From Plantago major (Eukaryota; Streptophyta; Magnoliopsida; Lamiales; Plantaginaceae): DNA of 64,000 nucleotides. The notes below the pieces were generated by a model that saw only the letters and a program-made list of their open reading frames with translations, had not been told where the DNA came from and made no database searches. The translations under genes were made by a program, and so were the position numbers. Positions 33,501 through 44,598 of the stretch are shown here, piece after piece. The stretch spans positions 62,001 through 126,000 of the forward strand of contig JAIFAC010000244.1 of assembly GCA_026545765.1 (NCBI GenBank). The letters are read 5' to 3'. Positions within the stretch are counted from its first letter, which is position 1, and each line of letters starts with the position of its first letter.

Positions 33501-35935
33501 TATCTGAGAGGTCAATTACCTCCATGGGAGGCTCAGATACTTGTCTCTCAGAGACTTGTGCAGTCTCTGGAATCTTTTCTTGTGATGAAGCCCTTGATGC
33601 CTCATCAATTTCCATAGGTCGAGGGGATGTCGCAACTCATCCCCTTGCACTTCTACTTACGATTGAGCTTTGTAAGTAGATAGTATTGAATAATTTAGAA
33701 GAAGTTTTAAGATAACCCAGGATGAAGAGTACTTATCAATGATTTTCATATACCTTCAAGTTTGAAAGCTCAGTGATGTGTGCTTCAGAAACCTTGTTGG
33801 TTTCTGGGTTTGTCTCTGGCATTTACGCTTATCTTCTTCCATCTCGGTTGGAGCACATTAGAAACATTTATCATTAATGAGCATACAAACATTTTTTTGA
33901 AAAGTTAGTTCTCTTTAAGAATCATTTACCGTGGCAGGCTCGATTTCTCAAGAGTTGAGTTGAAGGAACCTCTTTTTCGATGTCTGAGGTAAGCTTTTGA
34001 CTTCCTCTTGTTTTTCCGTTCTAACTCATTTGTAACAAAGAGATTCTTATAAGGTAACAAGATTTATAAGTATAAAATTTTTCACAAGGTAAGAGTTAAA
34101 CCATCATTTACGGCGATTTGGTGATTGGTCTCTGGAACTTGTGACCTTTCTATACATTGGTCGTCTTGTCCCAGTTCAGTTTCTTTGTTTGAAGTTTCTG
34201 GTACTTCACACCTTCCCTGAGTATACAACTCAGTTGCCTCCCCTGGTTGATCATTCTGAGTAGATGTCTCAGTTTGATCCCTCTCATTGAGTTAGAACAC
34301 CTTCGATTCTGGATTTTCTTGACATCTTGTATTCTTGGTATTTTAAAATGGAGTTCATTTACCATTTCATCAACCACTTGTGGTATTTGTGGTTGTTGTG
34401 GTTATGCAGGCGGAAGATTGATCGATAGAATGTTCTTCCGATTCTTAGATGTGGCATTCCATCGGCATCTGCGATACTAAGATACCACTCATCGGGGCTT
34501 TGTGGAGTTGTGCGAGAGAGTCATTCCACGATGATGTGTTTGCACCAACAACCTTTGCTATAGGTTCGACAACTTTGTGGTGTAGGTTCTTCTTTAGATA
34601 CCTTATCACCGATTACTTGTTGATAACCTTAGCCCTCTTTGATTTTCTAGGACTTGAGAGATGACTAGTTCATCATCTTCATCGTCAGAGCATTCATCAG
34701 CATTGGGAACTGATTGGTCCATTATTCCTGCGGTTTCTGCAGATGGGGCTTGGTGTTCTTCACCACTTTTGGTAGCATTCATGAGTTCATCAGCAAGGCT
34801 TTCTGCATTAGTGCAACATTTAAAGCACTTTCTCTTCTTGAGTCTACTTGTTCGATGGTGATAACTCTTTTGCGGCATTGATGAGTTCATCTGCCATGTT
34901 TGTAGATATCGAGAATTGACAACCTCTTTGGGTGTATCTTACGATTTGCCCAGACTTCTTTCTTGAAGTTACGGCTTCTTAGTATAACCTTTCTTGAGAT
35001 ATCTTTTGATTTTCTCTTCTTAGGACCTTTACGAGACCCGGTAACCTTTTCATCGATTTGTATACTCATATTTGTAGAGTAAATTCTTGTTGGCTATTTC
35101 ATAGTCTCTCGAGCTCGATGCCAAGCTTTTCCAGAAGTAGCATATCTTGAGACCATATCCTCATGGCCTTTGGCTCGGCTAGTCCTTTAACAATCTTAGG
35201 CTCGAAGCCTTGAATCTTCTTCACAAATTTCATGAAGGCGTACTTTCCCGATTGAAAGGGTTTTCCGGCCTTTTGTCTTGTTGATTCGGCAAGAACATCA
35301 TGATCCATCATTCTTGGCTTATCTGGTCAGAACCTCCTTGTAGACCATCAAAGCATACATGAAGAATGCAAGCGGTACATCGGTGAACCAGCGGATATAC
35401 GGTTGGGATGTCGAAGTTTGAACTTCGATGGGTGTATCGATTTCTCAAGATCACACACATCAGTAAAGTTCTTTAACACCTTCAAGGAGTTCCTCATCCT
35501 TGGTGTTTATTTCAAAATCCTTTCCAAGATTTTGAACCTCAAACAACTTTCTGAAAGTTGTTAAGTCAGGAAGGATTTCCTTTCCTTGGTGAGGTTTTGA
35601 TAGACACTATTTGGTGCCTTGGATACGAAATAAGTGCAGGTTGTTGTAAAATTCCAACACATCAAGTGATGAAATTCCACTAGGCGGCGGATACAAAGCC
35701 CTTGATTTGTGCCTTTCAAGCATGTCGAGAATTAGCTTTACGCCGCTTGGTTCTCTATTCGGTAGTGAGGTATTCCTCAACCATGGCACCACCCCAAATC
35801 ATTACGTGACTTGAAGTCAATGGTGAGGATTAAGCTCCTACCGATCGATTGTTAACAATAACCAACTCTGGTGCTTGCTTTTCGGTGACCGGTGGAGGAT
35901 TGGGATTTCTGTGTAGAAGTGTTCTTGGAGGCCAT
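30510..35935 (-). pseudogene. Additional (env-position) gene of Sirevirus C, with introns
   Basis: Counterpart of 5488-10939. ATG at 35935, preceded by the same TATATAAAG-like stretch. Readable parts in gene order: N-terminal domain with KYAFMKFVKKIQGFEPKIVKGLAEPKA (near 35180-35280); a basic stretch (34887-35069); an acidic/Ser segment (34606-34890); the intron-rich segment (33239-34111); exon 6 onward (from 33238) with a Ser/Pro and poly-Asp region (32543-32965); coiled coils (31546-32414); a basic/acidic block (31193-31492); and the C-terminal domain. The stop codon seen in A (10937) is changed here. No membrane segment or signal peptide is visible. Protein family not recognised. Confidence 0.65.
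33239..34111 (-). other. Five introns of the additional gene in Sirevirus C
   Basis: Same five positions as in A, in gene order: about 34111-34032; 33929-33855; 33753 to about 33657; 33519-33434; 33316-33239. Introns 4 and 5 have clean borders: GAG|GTAATTGA..TCTCAG|GTTC and ACTCAG|GTAACTCAG..TTTCTTTCAG|GCTC. Exon 5 between them (33317-33433) is 39 codons, fully open and phase 0 at both ends. At introns 1-3 the CAG at one or both borders is distorted. Confidence 0.78.
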
Positions 35936-36741
35936 CTCTTTATATAGTAAGGATTTGAAGCTAGTGTTTGAAAGAGATTCGATTGAGTGATTCTTTTCAG
36001 AAAAACTTAATCAAGATTTGCAGAGATTTTAGAGAAGTTGCAGAGGATTAGGAGAAGGTTTTTGCTGTTTTGATGCAAGATGAAATTTTGGATTAGGCAA
36101 AAGTGATTTCATTTGCCAAAATCCTATATATATAGCAAGTGAATCTCAACAGACAAATACATACAAATTGATTTTGTGTGTACGTATCTGTGATTTGCAA
36201 GCCGGCATGATCAAAAGTAGTTTCGGCATTAAATGCTTAGTGGGCCATGTCTGAATTTCAACAGTCCACTATTTACTGTGAATTAATTTATGCCGTTCAG
36301 ATCAAGCGCTTGAATTCATCAAGGGTCACCATTGCTTCTCCAGCAATGATCACAATCAACAAATGTAATTGTGCCCATTTAATGAATTTTGGCTATTAGC
36401 TATCTGAATCACAATTCTGTTGGAGCAAGGACACTGTTCGCATCTGAATCTGTCTTATACTTAGGATTTTCCCAAGTTTTTTTTCATCAAGATAGAAATA
36501 GTGCGAGATTCAAGAGAGTAGTTGACTGCAGAAAGTTATTCTATTCTCTTTTGTGTTCCCCGTTCATAGAATGATTCAGATATCTGAGTTCCCGTCTCAG
36601 AGATCTTAAGCTATCTTTTTGCTCTTTAGCCTTTTTGACTTCTGGGTTCCCGTTCCAGATACCTCTTCTCTCTTTTCTGGATACCCGTTCCAGATACCTC
36701 TTCTCTGGATGCCCGTTCTAGATACCTCTTTTCTTTTTTTT
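35936..36741 (-). other. Spacer between pol and additional gene, Sirevirus C
   Basis: Non-coding. Contains the CTGGATACCCGTTCCAG-type direct repeats (about 36640-36730) and an exact CAGATATCTG (36577-36586). Confidence 0.6.
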
Positions 36742-38240
36742 TCAGTTCATTGGTAGTTCCATTAGTCCAAGACTATGTCTTAAGGCTAAGAATCTACTTT
36801 CTTGTAGTGGCTTAGTGAAGATATCTGCAAGTTGGTCTTCAGTCCCAATCTTGAGTATCTCTATATTGCCTTTTTCAACATAGTCTCTGATGAAGTGATG
36901 TCTAACATCAATGTGCTTTGTTACGGCATGAAATTTAGGATTACGTGTAATGTAATAGCACTTGTGTTGTCACACGAGAAAATGGGAGTTTTCTTCTCAT
37001 CGAGTCCATAGTCTTTAAGTTGTTGTTGTATCCACGAATTTGTGTTGCACAACAACCGGTGACAATATATTGCTACTCTGTGGTAGAAGTTGCAATTGAG
37101 TTTTGCTTCTTGCTAAACCATGAGATAAGTCTAGTGCCCAGAAACTGACAAGTTCCTGAGGTGCTTTTCCTATCAAGCAATGATCCAGCATAATCAGCAT
37201 CTGAGTACCCAGCTAAACTCAATCCACTTTCTTTAGGATACCACAATCCTACATCTACTATACCCTTCACATACCTTAGTATTTTCATAGCAATGTTGTA
37301 GTGTGTTTGCATTGGATTTGTCTGAAATCTAGCACATACTCCAACGGCATATTGAATATCAGGTCTACTTGCAGTGAGGTAAAGTAGTGAACCTATCAAT
37401 TTCCTATACTTATGTTCTTCAACACTCTTATCTGATTCAGTATAGGTCATTTTGGTTCCAATGCTCATAGGTATCTTAGCATTCTTTTCAGAAGGCTTAA
37501 GATTGATTTTTGTGAGCATATCTTTTGCATACTTTGTTTGACTAATGAATTTTCCATCATTGATTTGCTTGACTTGCAATCCTAGGAAATAATTCATTTC
37601 TCCCATCATGCTCATCTCAAACTTGTTTTTCATGAGATTTGCAAAGTCATTACAAAGTTGCTTGTCCTTAGATCCAAATATGATGTCATCAACATATACT
37701 TGAACTAAGAGTAGTTTCCCATCATGATTTAAGGTAAATAAAGTTTTATCAACTTCACCTTTCTTGAAACCACTTTCCAGAAGGTATTTGGCCAAAGTGT
37801 CATACCATGCTCTTGGAGCTGTTTGATCCATCTGAGCTTTACGTGGTTTATAGACCATTCTAGTTTAGGAAACTTCAAAGTCAGTGGTTGCTCAACATAA
37901 ACTTACGCAAGTTCACCGTTTAGGAATGCGCTTTTGACATCCATCGATAAACTTTGAAATTTTTATGAGTACAAAGGCTAGAAAGAGTCTTATTGCATCG
38001 GCAATCATGGTGCATATGACTCATCAAAATCTAAGCCTTGATCTGGTGAATCCCTTAGCAACCAATCTTGCTTTGTTTACGGTTATTTCACGGTTTCATT
38101 CATTTATTTACGAAAACCCACTTAGTTCCAATCACGGATATTCCTTCTATAAATGGAACTAGTTTCGGACTGTTTCTCTCAAATTGATCCAACTCTTCTT
38201 GCATTGCGAGATCCGATCTTGGTCTCCTAATGCTTCTTCT
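36742..38240 (-). pseudogene. pol: Reverse transcriptase and RNase H of Sirevirus C
   Basis: The best piece is an open 261-residue stretch, 37858-37073, with AWYDTLAKYLLESGF, YVDDIIFGSKD (YVDD at 37696-37685), MNYFLGLQV, RPDIQYAVGVCARFQ and the start of RNase H (GYSDADYAGSLLDRKSTSG, SWFSKKQNSIATSTTE). Upstream RT (38240-37860) is broken by several shifts. Downstream RNase H runs to the TGA at 36744-36742. RT and RNase H make the cDNA. Confidence 0.83.
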
Positions 38241-38690
38241 ATACTTTTAGGTTCAATATTAGAGATGAAACATCGAAAGAAGAATCGGCATTTTCACTAT
38301 TGCTCTCCTAGTCCTAACACCACGATTAATTGGTCGATTATATCCTTTGTAGGATGATCTTTGATCCATTTCATCAAAGGTTTAGTGCTAGTAGGATCAA
38401 TATCCGAGTTATCTGAATGTGAATCACTAAGATTTTGATTTGATACTTTTCGATCTAAGATATCGACATATGAGAAATGTCATGGATATCGACACTTTTC
38501 GATGTTAGAGATATACGAGACATGCATTTGACATTCTTATTTTCGGATACCTCTCCATGATGAAGGTTCTCGATAACTTTGTTCCATTTGGAAAACTCAT
38601 AGGAAATTCCTCATCATGTTTGTGAGTCATCTTGTTGTTACTAGGCTTTTCAAGCTTTTCTCGTCGAGTCATCCTCACTTTCCATACGAT
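38241..38690 (-). pseudogene. pol: Integrase-RT linker of Sirevirus C
   Basis: Hydrophilic, Ser/Asp-rich linker matching 2761-3190 in copy A, with multiple stops. No catalytic motif. Confidence 0.5.
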
Positions 38691-38699
38691 GTTTTTCCT

Positions 38700-39560
38700 T
38701 TACGATTCTTCTTTAGTATTCCTCAGTATTAGTTCTTTGAACTTTTCTGAGAGTTCATCAGTAGGAGATGTTTTCTTACTTCCTTCATAGAATACAACAT
38801 GAACTGATTCTTCAATTTTCTTTGTTCTTTTGTTGTAAACTCTGTAAGCTTTGCTATTTGTGGAATAGCCAAGAAAAACACCTTCATCTGCCTTTGGTTG
38901 AAATGTTCTTAGAAAAACTCTCCCATTGTTTAGAACAAAACATCTACAACCAAATACTCTCAGATGTTTGATATTAGGAGGTCTTCCAACCATAATTTCA
39001 TGGGGGGTCCTGTCATGGTGTTTGTTTATCAAGCATCATTACGAGTGTAGCGGTGTGTTTCTGACTTCAACCCGATATATTTCACTTATCTCGATTAATA
39101 TTAGCATTTTCCTTGCAGCTTCTTTAAGGGTTCTGTTTTTCCTTTCTGCAACACCATTTTGTTGAGGTGTTCTTACAGAGGAAAGTTGGTGTTGTATACC
39201 TTTGCAGGTACAAAACTCCTTTATGTACTGATTGACAAACTCAGTACCATGATCTGTTCTGATTACTGATACCTTTTCATTTTTCATGATTTCAAGCTTT
39301 TTCAACAAGTTTGGTATCTCCACCACAGCATCAGTTGTGTTTGAGGAAAGACAACCCAGTGAATCTTGAGAAGTCATCTACAACAACGGACCATATTTCT
39401 TTCTGCATAACTAATTCGGATGATTCAAAAGATCCATATGTAAAAGTTGCGTGGTCTACACTAAATTGTCGATTTTGGACTTGAAAGAGATCTTAGATTG
39501 TTTCCCCATCGTAGCGAGCAGATACCATCCTTTCGAAAGATGTTTTGGGAAGACCAACCA
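38700..39560 (-). pseudogene. pol: Integrase of Sirevirus C
   Basis: The rve core spans 39377-39039, with the second catalytic Asp in RTDHGTEFVNQ and the catalytic Glu in PQQNGVAERKNRTLKEAARK. The C-terminal piece is at 39032-38700 (DRTPHEIMVGRPPNIKHLRVFGC, KAYRVYNKRTKKIEESVHV). A frameshift near 39036 separates the two. The first Asp region lies upstream in poorer sequence. Confidence 0.78.
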
Positions 39561-39599
39561 CTAACTCTTTCTTGGCAAGTCTATTGAGTTTTGAAATTC

Positions 39600-40650
39600 A
39601 AGTGACTCATTCTTTTGTGCCATAACCGGTGCTCTTACGTGTGACAGATTGACTCACCATGAGACATTCTTGATTGTACGGATGCCCGATCGGCAACATA
39701 AAAGGCGCCTTTCGCCGACCAACTAAGGCTATGCTTTGACTCATTGTCAATTAGTTTGCGATGTTAGCTTTGAATTTTATAGTAAAACCCTTGCAAAATG
39801 GCTCATACTAAATAGATTGTATTTCAAATCCTTAACATGTAATCGTCGGTGATTGTTAAAGTTCCCAATTTGGCGTTGCCAAATCCCGGAGAGGATTTAA
39901 TTCTCCTCCAACAAATCGATATACGGTCTGTGTTGCAAGCTTTGTAGTCGACAGTTGCTTTGTCTCTTGTCATGTGCTTTCGCATCCACTATCAAATAGC
40001 CATTGTGCTTTGGTCCGGAGGCATTACGCACTGACGAAAGCGAGATTAGGTTCTCATATCTTTGATGGAAAATCGAATTAAAAGTTCTTCGGTAGGAATC
40101 CATTTTGAGTGAATTTCTTTGAAATATGCTTTTATGCAGCGAGCGTAAGGAGGAATTCTATTTGAATGAATGTTATCATTAGTAAAATTATTTTCTTCCT
40201 TGGTGTGTTCCTAGGTGCTCCATATGATGCTTTCGGATACTGTCGGGTTTACGAGTTTGCTTTTCAGCAAACTTAGCCTTCCTTGGCAGATTTCTTCTAG
40301 CCCTGGCATTCAGATTTTTAGTGGCTTGATTTAACTTCCACTTCTGATAATTGCTTTGAGCAATTCTAGCTTTCGACCATCGTTCTTGCTCTGCTTGTAC
40401 TCATGAGCAAGTTGTTTTCCGATGCCTTTGTAGCAATACCGTTTGAGCACTTGAAGCTATCTGAGATCTTTTCTCGTGACTTTGCTAGTCTCTGGTTGAT
40501 CGATTTCTTTCGAGAAAAAGTGACATGGGAGAATTTGCGACTCTGCAATTCTACCTTTTGAGACATAACCTTGTGGGTGTTTACACTTTTCGGTGTTGTG
40601 TTTCTTTTCGAAGGCGTACCAGTTTTGTTTTTGACTTGTTTTCCCACAAA
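39600..40650 (-). pseudogene. pol: gag-pol junction and pre-integrase region of Sirevirus C
   Basis: Two small pieces are readable: a basic segment (40647-40366) matching 818-1117 of A, and the piece 40103-39897 followed by the KDLKYNLFS-type pre-integrase motif near 39830. Protease should lie here, but I cannot identify its active site. Confidence 0.5.
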
Positions 40651-40824
40651 GGTTTAGTCATTGCCTTTCCTTTGTCGACAATCTTTGTCTTTTCACCGAT
40701 ACTATAGATTGCATAGGAACCGTCTTCTTTGAGTACTTACAAATGTTCTCTTCTCCTTACTCTTATTGAGTAATAGAGCAATCTGTCTGATATTGACCCA
40801 GTCCTTTCTTTTACGAAGGATCTC

Positions 40825-41694
40825 TTAAGTAAGATTGTACTTGATAAGAGTGTCACTAGCTTTGGCATAAGATTGAAAAGATAGTTCTTTCTTCTTGAGT
40901 TCCTTGTTTTCAGAAAGAAGATTTTCATAATTCTTTCGTAACTCAGCCATTACTTCTTCATGTGACTTTTTAGCCTCAGATAACTGAGCTTTGAGAAATG
41001 TGTTTTCAGCATCCTTTCTCTCAGAATCTTTAACTAATTGAGAATTTTCCTTTTCAAGAGAATTCTTTTCTTCTTCAAGGTTTTCGGCTCTAGCTCGGAT
41101 CATTAGAAATTCTCTTTCATAGATGTCAAGTTCTTTCCTGAGATTTTCTAGATTTTTTATTTCCTCTTCATCACTTTCATAAGTGTAGCAAGAAGTATGT
41201 GTTACCTCATCAGCCATAAGACAGTTTTCTATGTTGGAGATGTCTGGTCCGTCAATCTCAGCAACTCCACACATTTCATTCTTCTTGAGGCCGAAGTCGA
41301 TTATATCATGAGTAACTCCACATAATTCTGGTGATGGTAGGGTTGAATCATCTGAATTGTCATCTTCAGAATCTGTTTCAACGTCTAGAGCATCAAGTTG
41401 AATTTGGATTTTCTTTCTTTCTTCAGTTAACAAAGCTTTCTGGCTTCTTCTGAAGATTCTTCTATCTTTCTTGTCGCCCGTCCTTAGTTTGTTGAGGGCA
41501 GGACAATCCTTCTTGAAGTGGCCAGGTTTCTGACAATAGAAACAGATATCGTTTCCAATTTCTGCTTCCTCAGTACATGATGCTTTCTGAGCTGGCTTGT
41601 TCAGCGAGCTTTGCATATTTTGTCTTGGTGATAGTTTGAAACTAGATGCTTTTGACTTCTCTTTGGCTTTTCTTCTCTCAATTTCTCGTGACAA
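40825..41694 (-). CDS. gag: gag C-terminal half of Sirevirus C (zinc knuckle and coiled coil)
   Basis: An open 289-residue stretch. A basic segment leads to a CCHC zinc knuckle, CFYCQKPGHFKKDC, at residues 51-64 (41544-41503), which binds the element RNA. An acidic, Asp-rich linker and then a long coiled coil of about 110 residues follow (residues about 170-280). This knuckle plus long coiled coil is typical of Sirevirus gag. The start of the stretch is an internal Met; the N-terminal half lies at 41695-42512. Confidence 0.85.
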   Translation of the reverse strand: MSREIERRKAKEKSKASSFKLSPRQNMQSSLNKPAQKASCTEEAEIGNDICFYCQKPGHFKKDCPALNKLRTGDKKDRRIFRRSQKALLTEERKKIQIQLDALDVETDSEDDNSDDSTLPSPELCGVTHDIIDFGLKKNEMCGVAEIDGPDISNIENCLMADEVTHTSCYTYESDEEEIKNLENLRKELDIYEREFLMIRARAENLEEEKNSLEKENSQLVKDSERKDAENTFLKAQLSEAKKSHEEVMAELRKNYENLLSENKELKKKELSFQSYAKASDTLIKYNLT

Positions 41695-42512
41695 ATTTAC
41701 TCATTTGCTTTGCGGCAAGAGCATCCTCGATCTCCTCCTTGCTTTTCTTCTTTTGAAGTTCCTTGATTAACTAGAGCAACGTTACGCAACTTTTAGGTTG
41801 TTTGTTCTCTCGAGTTGTCTCATAGTCCTTGATAGCAAGATGAGAGAAAAGTTCCCTTTGGGTGATATTTGGCATACCTTGGTTGAAATAAAAGAATTAT
41901 TATGCTCCCGATTGTGGTTAAGACTTGACAATAGTCTTAATCTTCTACATTGAGAGTATCTATTGCTTTCCCAAGTCTTTGCCATATCACTCATAAGTGG
42001 TAAATCTGAAATCAAGTTCTTCGAGTTTGATGGGACCTTGTTTGAAATTTTGAAATTTCAACTTTAGAACTTCGAACTTGTTTTCCTTGGTTTCTCGATT
42101 CGCGCATTTCTTCAATCGTTGCGGACAAATTTCGCCATTTAGCACCCGGTTTACCTTGTATGTGCTCGTGTCGATCGATGATGATGTTATGAGCTTGACC
42201 ATCGAGACGATTCCTCTTGGCATCTTCCGATGTCCGAGTTCTCTGAGCTTTGGTTACGTAAATAACGTGACGATAGATCTTCCACTAGTTGGCCTTGTCT
42301 GTTTGTGAAGATCCTTGGCTTTGATCTCTGTCTCTTTCACTTGAAACCTCCATGACTTGCTTAAGTTGTTGAATGACTATTGGGCCATTCTTTATTACTT
42401 GATCATCTACGTCACTTATGGCTTCAAGGTGGAGCATCATGTTATTTTCCATTTCTCGTAGTTCTGGTTTGAGAGCGGGTGCATCCTCGAGACATACATG
42501 CACATAACACAC
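41695..42512 (-). pseudogene. gag: gag N-terminal half of Sirevirus C
   Basis: The capsid-like (UBN2-type) region, split over three frames: 42512-42285, 42223-41987 and 42015-41782. Features include an NKFEVLKLKFQNFK stretch and a later VED-type segment as in copia gag. A plausible start is the Met at 42452 or 42512, 80-150 bp inside the primer site. Confidence 0.6.
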
Positions 42513-42594
42513 AAATTAAATAGTCCTCAAAAGTGGACAAAGTTCCTTCACCTATCGGGATCTAGGTTCGGTCTGAGAAGGTTGGTGAACCTCA

Positions 42595-42606
42595 CCTCTG
42601 ATACCA
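42595..42606 (-). other. Primer binding site of Sirevirus C
   Basis: On the minus strand TGGTATCAGAGG, two bases inside the 5' LTR. This is the standard copia site complementary to initiator Met-tRNA (TGGTATCAGAGC). Confidence 0.9.
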
Positions 42607-42608
42607 CT

Positions 42609-44258
42609 TGTTGGTCGAGATAACGGCAAAGTAAAAGACTAGAGGGGGTGAATAGTCTTTTAAAACTTTTGTCGATAACAAATGTTTCTCGAGATATCGA
42701 ATGGATATCGATACTTAGAATCAGTCACGGAAGACTTAATAAAGATAAGTGTAGAAAGCAGTTAATAAGTGTGTGTGTTCTTTGAAGTATAAATCTGAAA
42801 TGTAAATGACACGGCAAGTATAGTGGTATACGGAGGTGGCGTAATCCTCCAACTAATCCACTTGATCTATCGAGACCTAGAATTCACTAGAGCAGATAAT
42901 TGAGATAACCTTACAAAATCCTATTCTAAGATTACGAACAATTGGTTCTGACAAATGTTCCCCGAGTTGTTCCTAGCTTCTTGACCAGTACTTCCTATAC
43001 TCGAAACCTTTGAGTTGTTCCCTAGCTTCCCAAGCTAAGTACTTCCTATACTCAAAAACTTTGGAGTTATTCCTTAGTTTCCCAAATCAAGTACTTCCTA
43101 TACTCGGTAACCTTGGAGTTATTCACGATTTTCAAACTAAGTACTTCACATACTCCACTTGGTTTTGGTGTTGGTTTTGATTTGAGTTGTCGATTGGCGT
43201 CTTAATAACTTTTCGTTATTCAGATAGCTCTGTGAACTAAGTTACTTAATACACTTTCTGATATGGTATCTAGTTGATTTCTTGACCCAAGTCTTATGAT
43301 ATCTGTTCAAGAGAATGAATCTCGGATAATTGATCTTTTGATTCAACTCCTTCACGAGATAGCTTTGCTTGTTTAGGATCGGGACACTTAGAACTTGATG
43401 TTTACTCAAGATCACAAGCTTTAGTACATGAAAGCTTTGATAATAAGTAAGTTGCTTTGAGAGAGTAGGATGTTCAGAGTTCTATGTTTAAGCATATGCA
43501 ATGTGTGTTTCTCAAGCTGTCTAAGTGTTGATATTTATAGATGAATTTGAGTGCCGTTTGAATAGTATCCGTTAGGCTCAAATTCAAACTATCGATATCT
43601 GTGTGTATAATCTTTATGTGAGGTTTTGTCTTCTTCTCGAAGTTGCGTTGCTTTTACTCGGACATCTCTCCGTGCATTAAATGCATTGTACTATACTTTT
43701 TGTCTGTAGTGTCAGCGGAACTATGCTTTATGTCGGACTAGACTTGTTATGCGATTCTTTGCACATCCTTATCTTCATTCTTGAGATACCACTTGTATTT
43801 ATTGAAACAACTTTGTTTGCAATATATGTTTCTCTTCGAAGCGTGGGTAATGCTCAAGGTATCGAGAATAGATATCTGTGGACACTTTCACGGTTTTCGA
43901 TATGTATCTCATTTCTCGATATCTCTTGTGACCTGATTTGTTTGAAGCTGTTAGTGTCTACAAGATATCGCTAAGATATCTGAATATGATTGATAATCTT
44001 GTGCGATTTTCTTCAAATCTTCAAAAGTTGTTGATCTTTATTCTTGGATGTATTATACTTGGTATTCTCTTCATAAAATAAAATTACATTTCGAGACCTA
44101 ACATCCTATACAAGATTAGCTAGACTATCATACTTAGTGGGTTTCCTCTTTTACAATGTTCAAGTGAACCAAGAGTACTAATCACCTTTCTGAGACTAAG
44201 ATAAGTCATCATGTTGCTGAACAAAATCTAAACAGATATTCTAACAAAATATCTAACA
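42609..44258 (-). repeat. 5' LTR of Sirevirus C
   Basis: 1650 bp, homologous to 28451-30138. Differs from the 3' LTR mainly at CAG/CTG sites: within the first 300 bp CCAGATAA reads CGAGATAA, CAGATATCTGAA reads CGAGATATCGAA, ATCTGATA reads ATCGATA, ACAGCAAG reads ACGGCAAG and ATCTGGAGG reads ATACGGAGG. Hairpin arms intact (42633-42661). Confidence 0.92.
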
Positions 44259-44263
44259 CACTC
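44259..44263. other. Target-site duplication of Sirevirus C, right
   Basis: CACTC, identical to 28446-28450. Confidence 0.9.
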
Positions 44264-44598
44264 CAACCAATCAGTGTCCGCCACGCCAACAGATTGACGT
44301 CAGCAATGGGCTTGAGTCACCCGTTTGGCCAGAACAGTGTTGAATTGATTGGGCTTACCCTACCTGATCCAAGCGTGAGGCAATATACGCCGAATTTATC
44401 TTGGTGGTCATCTTACAGGGACATTCACAGGAATATAATCCGACAAAGTAAGGATAAGAAAAAGGTGATGGCCTCATCTAATAAGGGTAGTCCGAATTTT
44501 ATAAACAAAATTATCCGAGCATATAAGCACGGAAGTTACAATTTGTCGAGGTCCGAGGACCATACATACTTCTATGAGGCATACCCCACCTTGTCCCT
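44264..44598. other. Region of element B right of Sirevirus C
   Basis: Continuation of 27448-28450. A 110-residue plus-strand frame (44294-44626) has no recognised domain and runs into the antisense ORF; I do not regard it as a gene. Confidence 0.4.

Larger units (their letters stand above)
28451..44258 (-). mobile_element. Complete Sirevirus-type Ty1/copia retrotransposon C
   Basis: A full element of 15,808 bp on the minus strand, inserted in Tat element B with a 5-bp duplication (CACTC). In its own direction: 5' LTR (44258-42609), Met-tRNA primer site, gag with zinc knuckle, integrase, RT, RNase H, a 5.4 kb additional gene with introns, polypurine tract, 3' LTR (30138-28451). It is the reference for reading copies A and E. 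Frames are better kept than in A, but stops and shifts occur at CAG/CTG sites. Confidence 0.93.

Noticed and set aside
1..42512. A and C as halves of one inverted duplication
   Set aside because: Each has its own insertion site; C has a target duplication and two LTRs, and the copies differ in LTR edge and poly-C length.
42595..42606. A tRNA gene at the TGGTATCAGAG sequence
   Set aside because: It is the primer binding site next to the LTR; no cloverleaf surrounds it.
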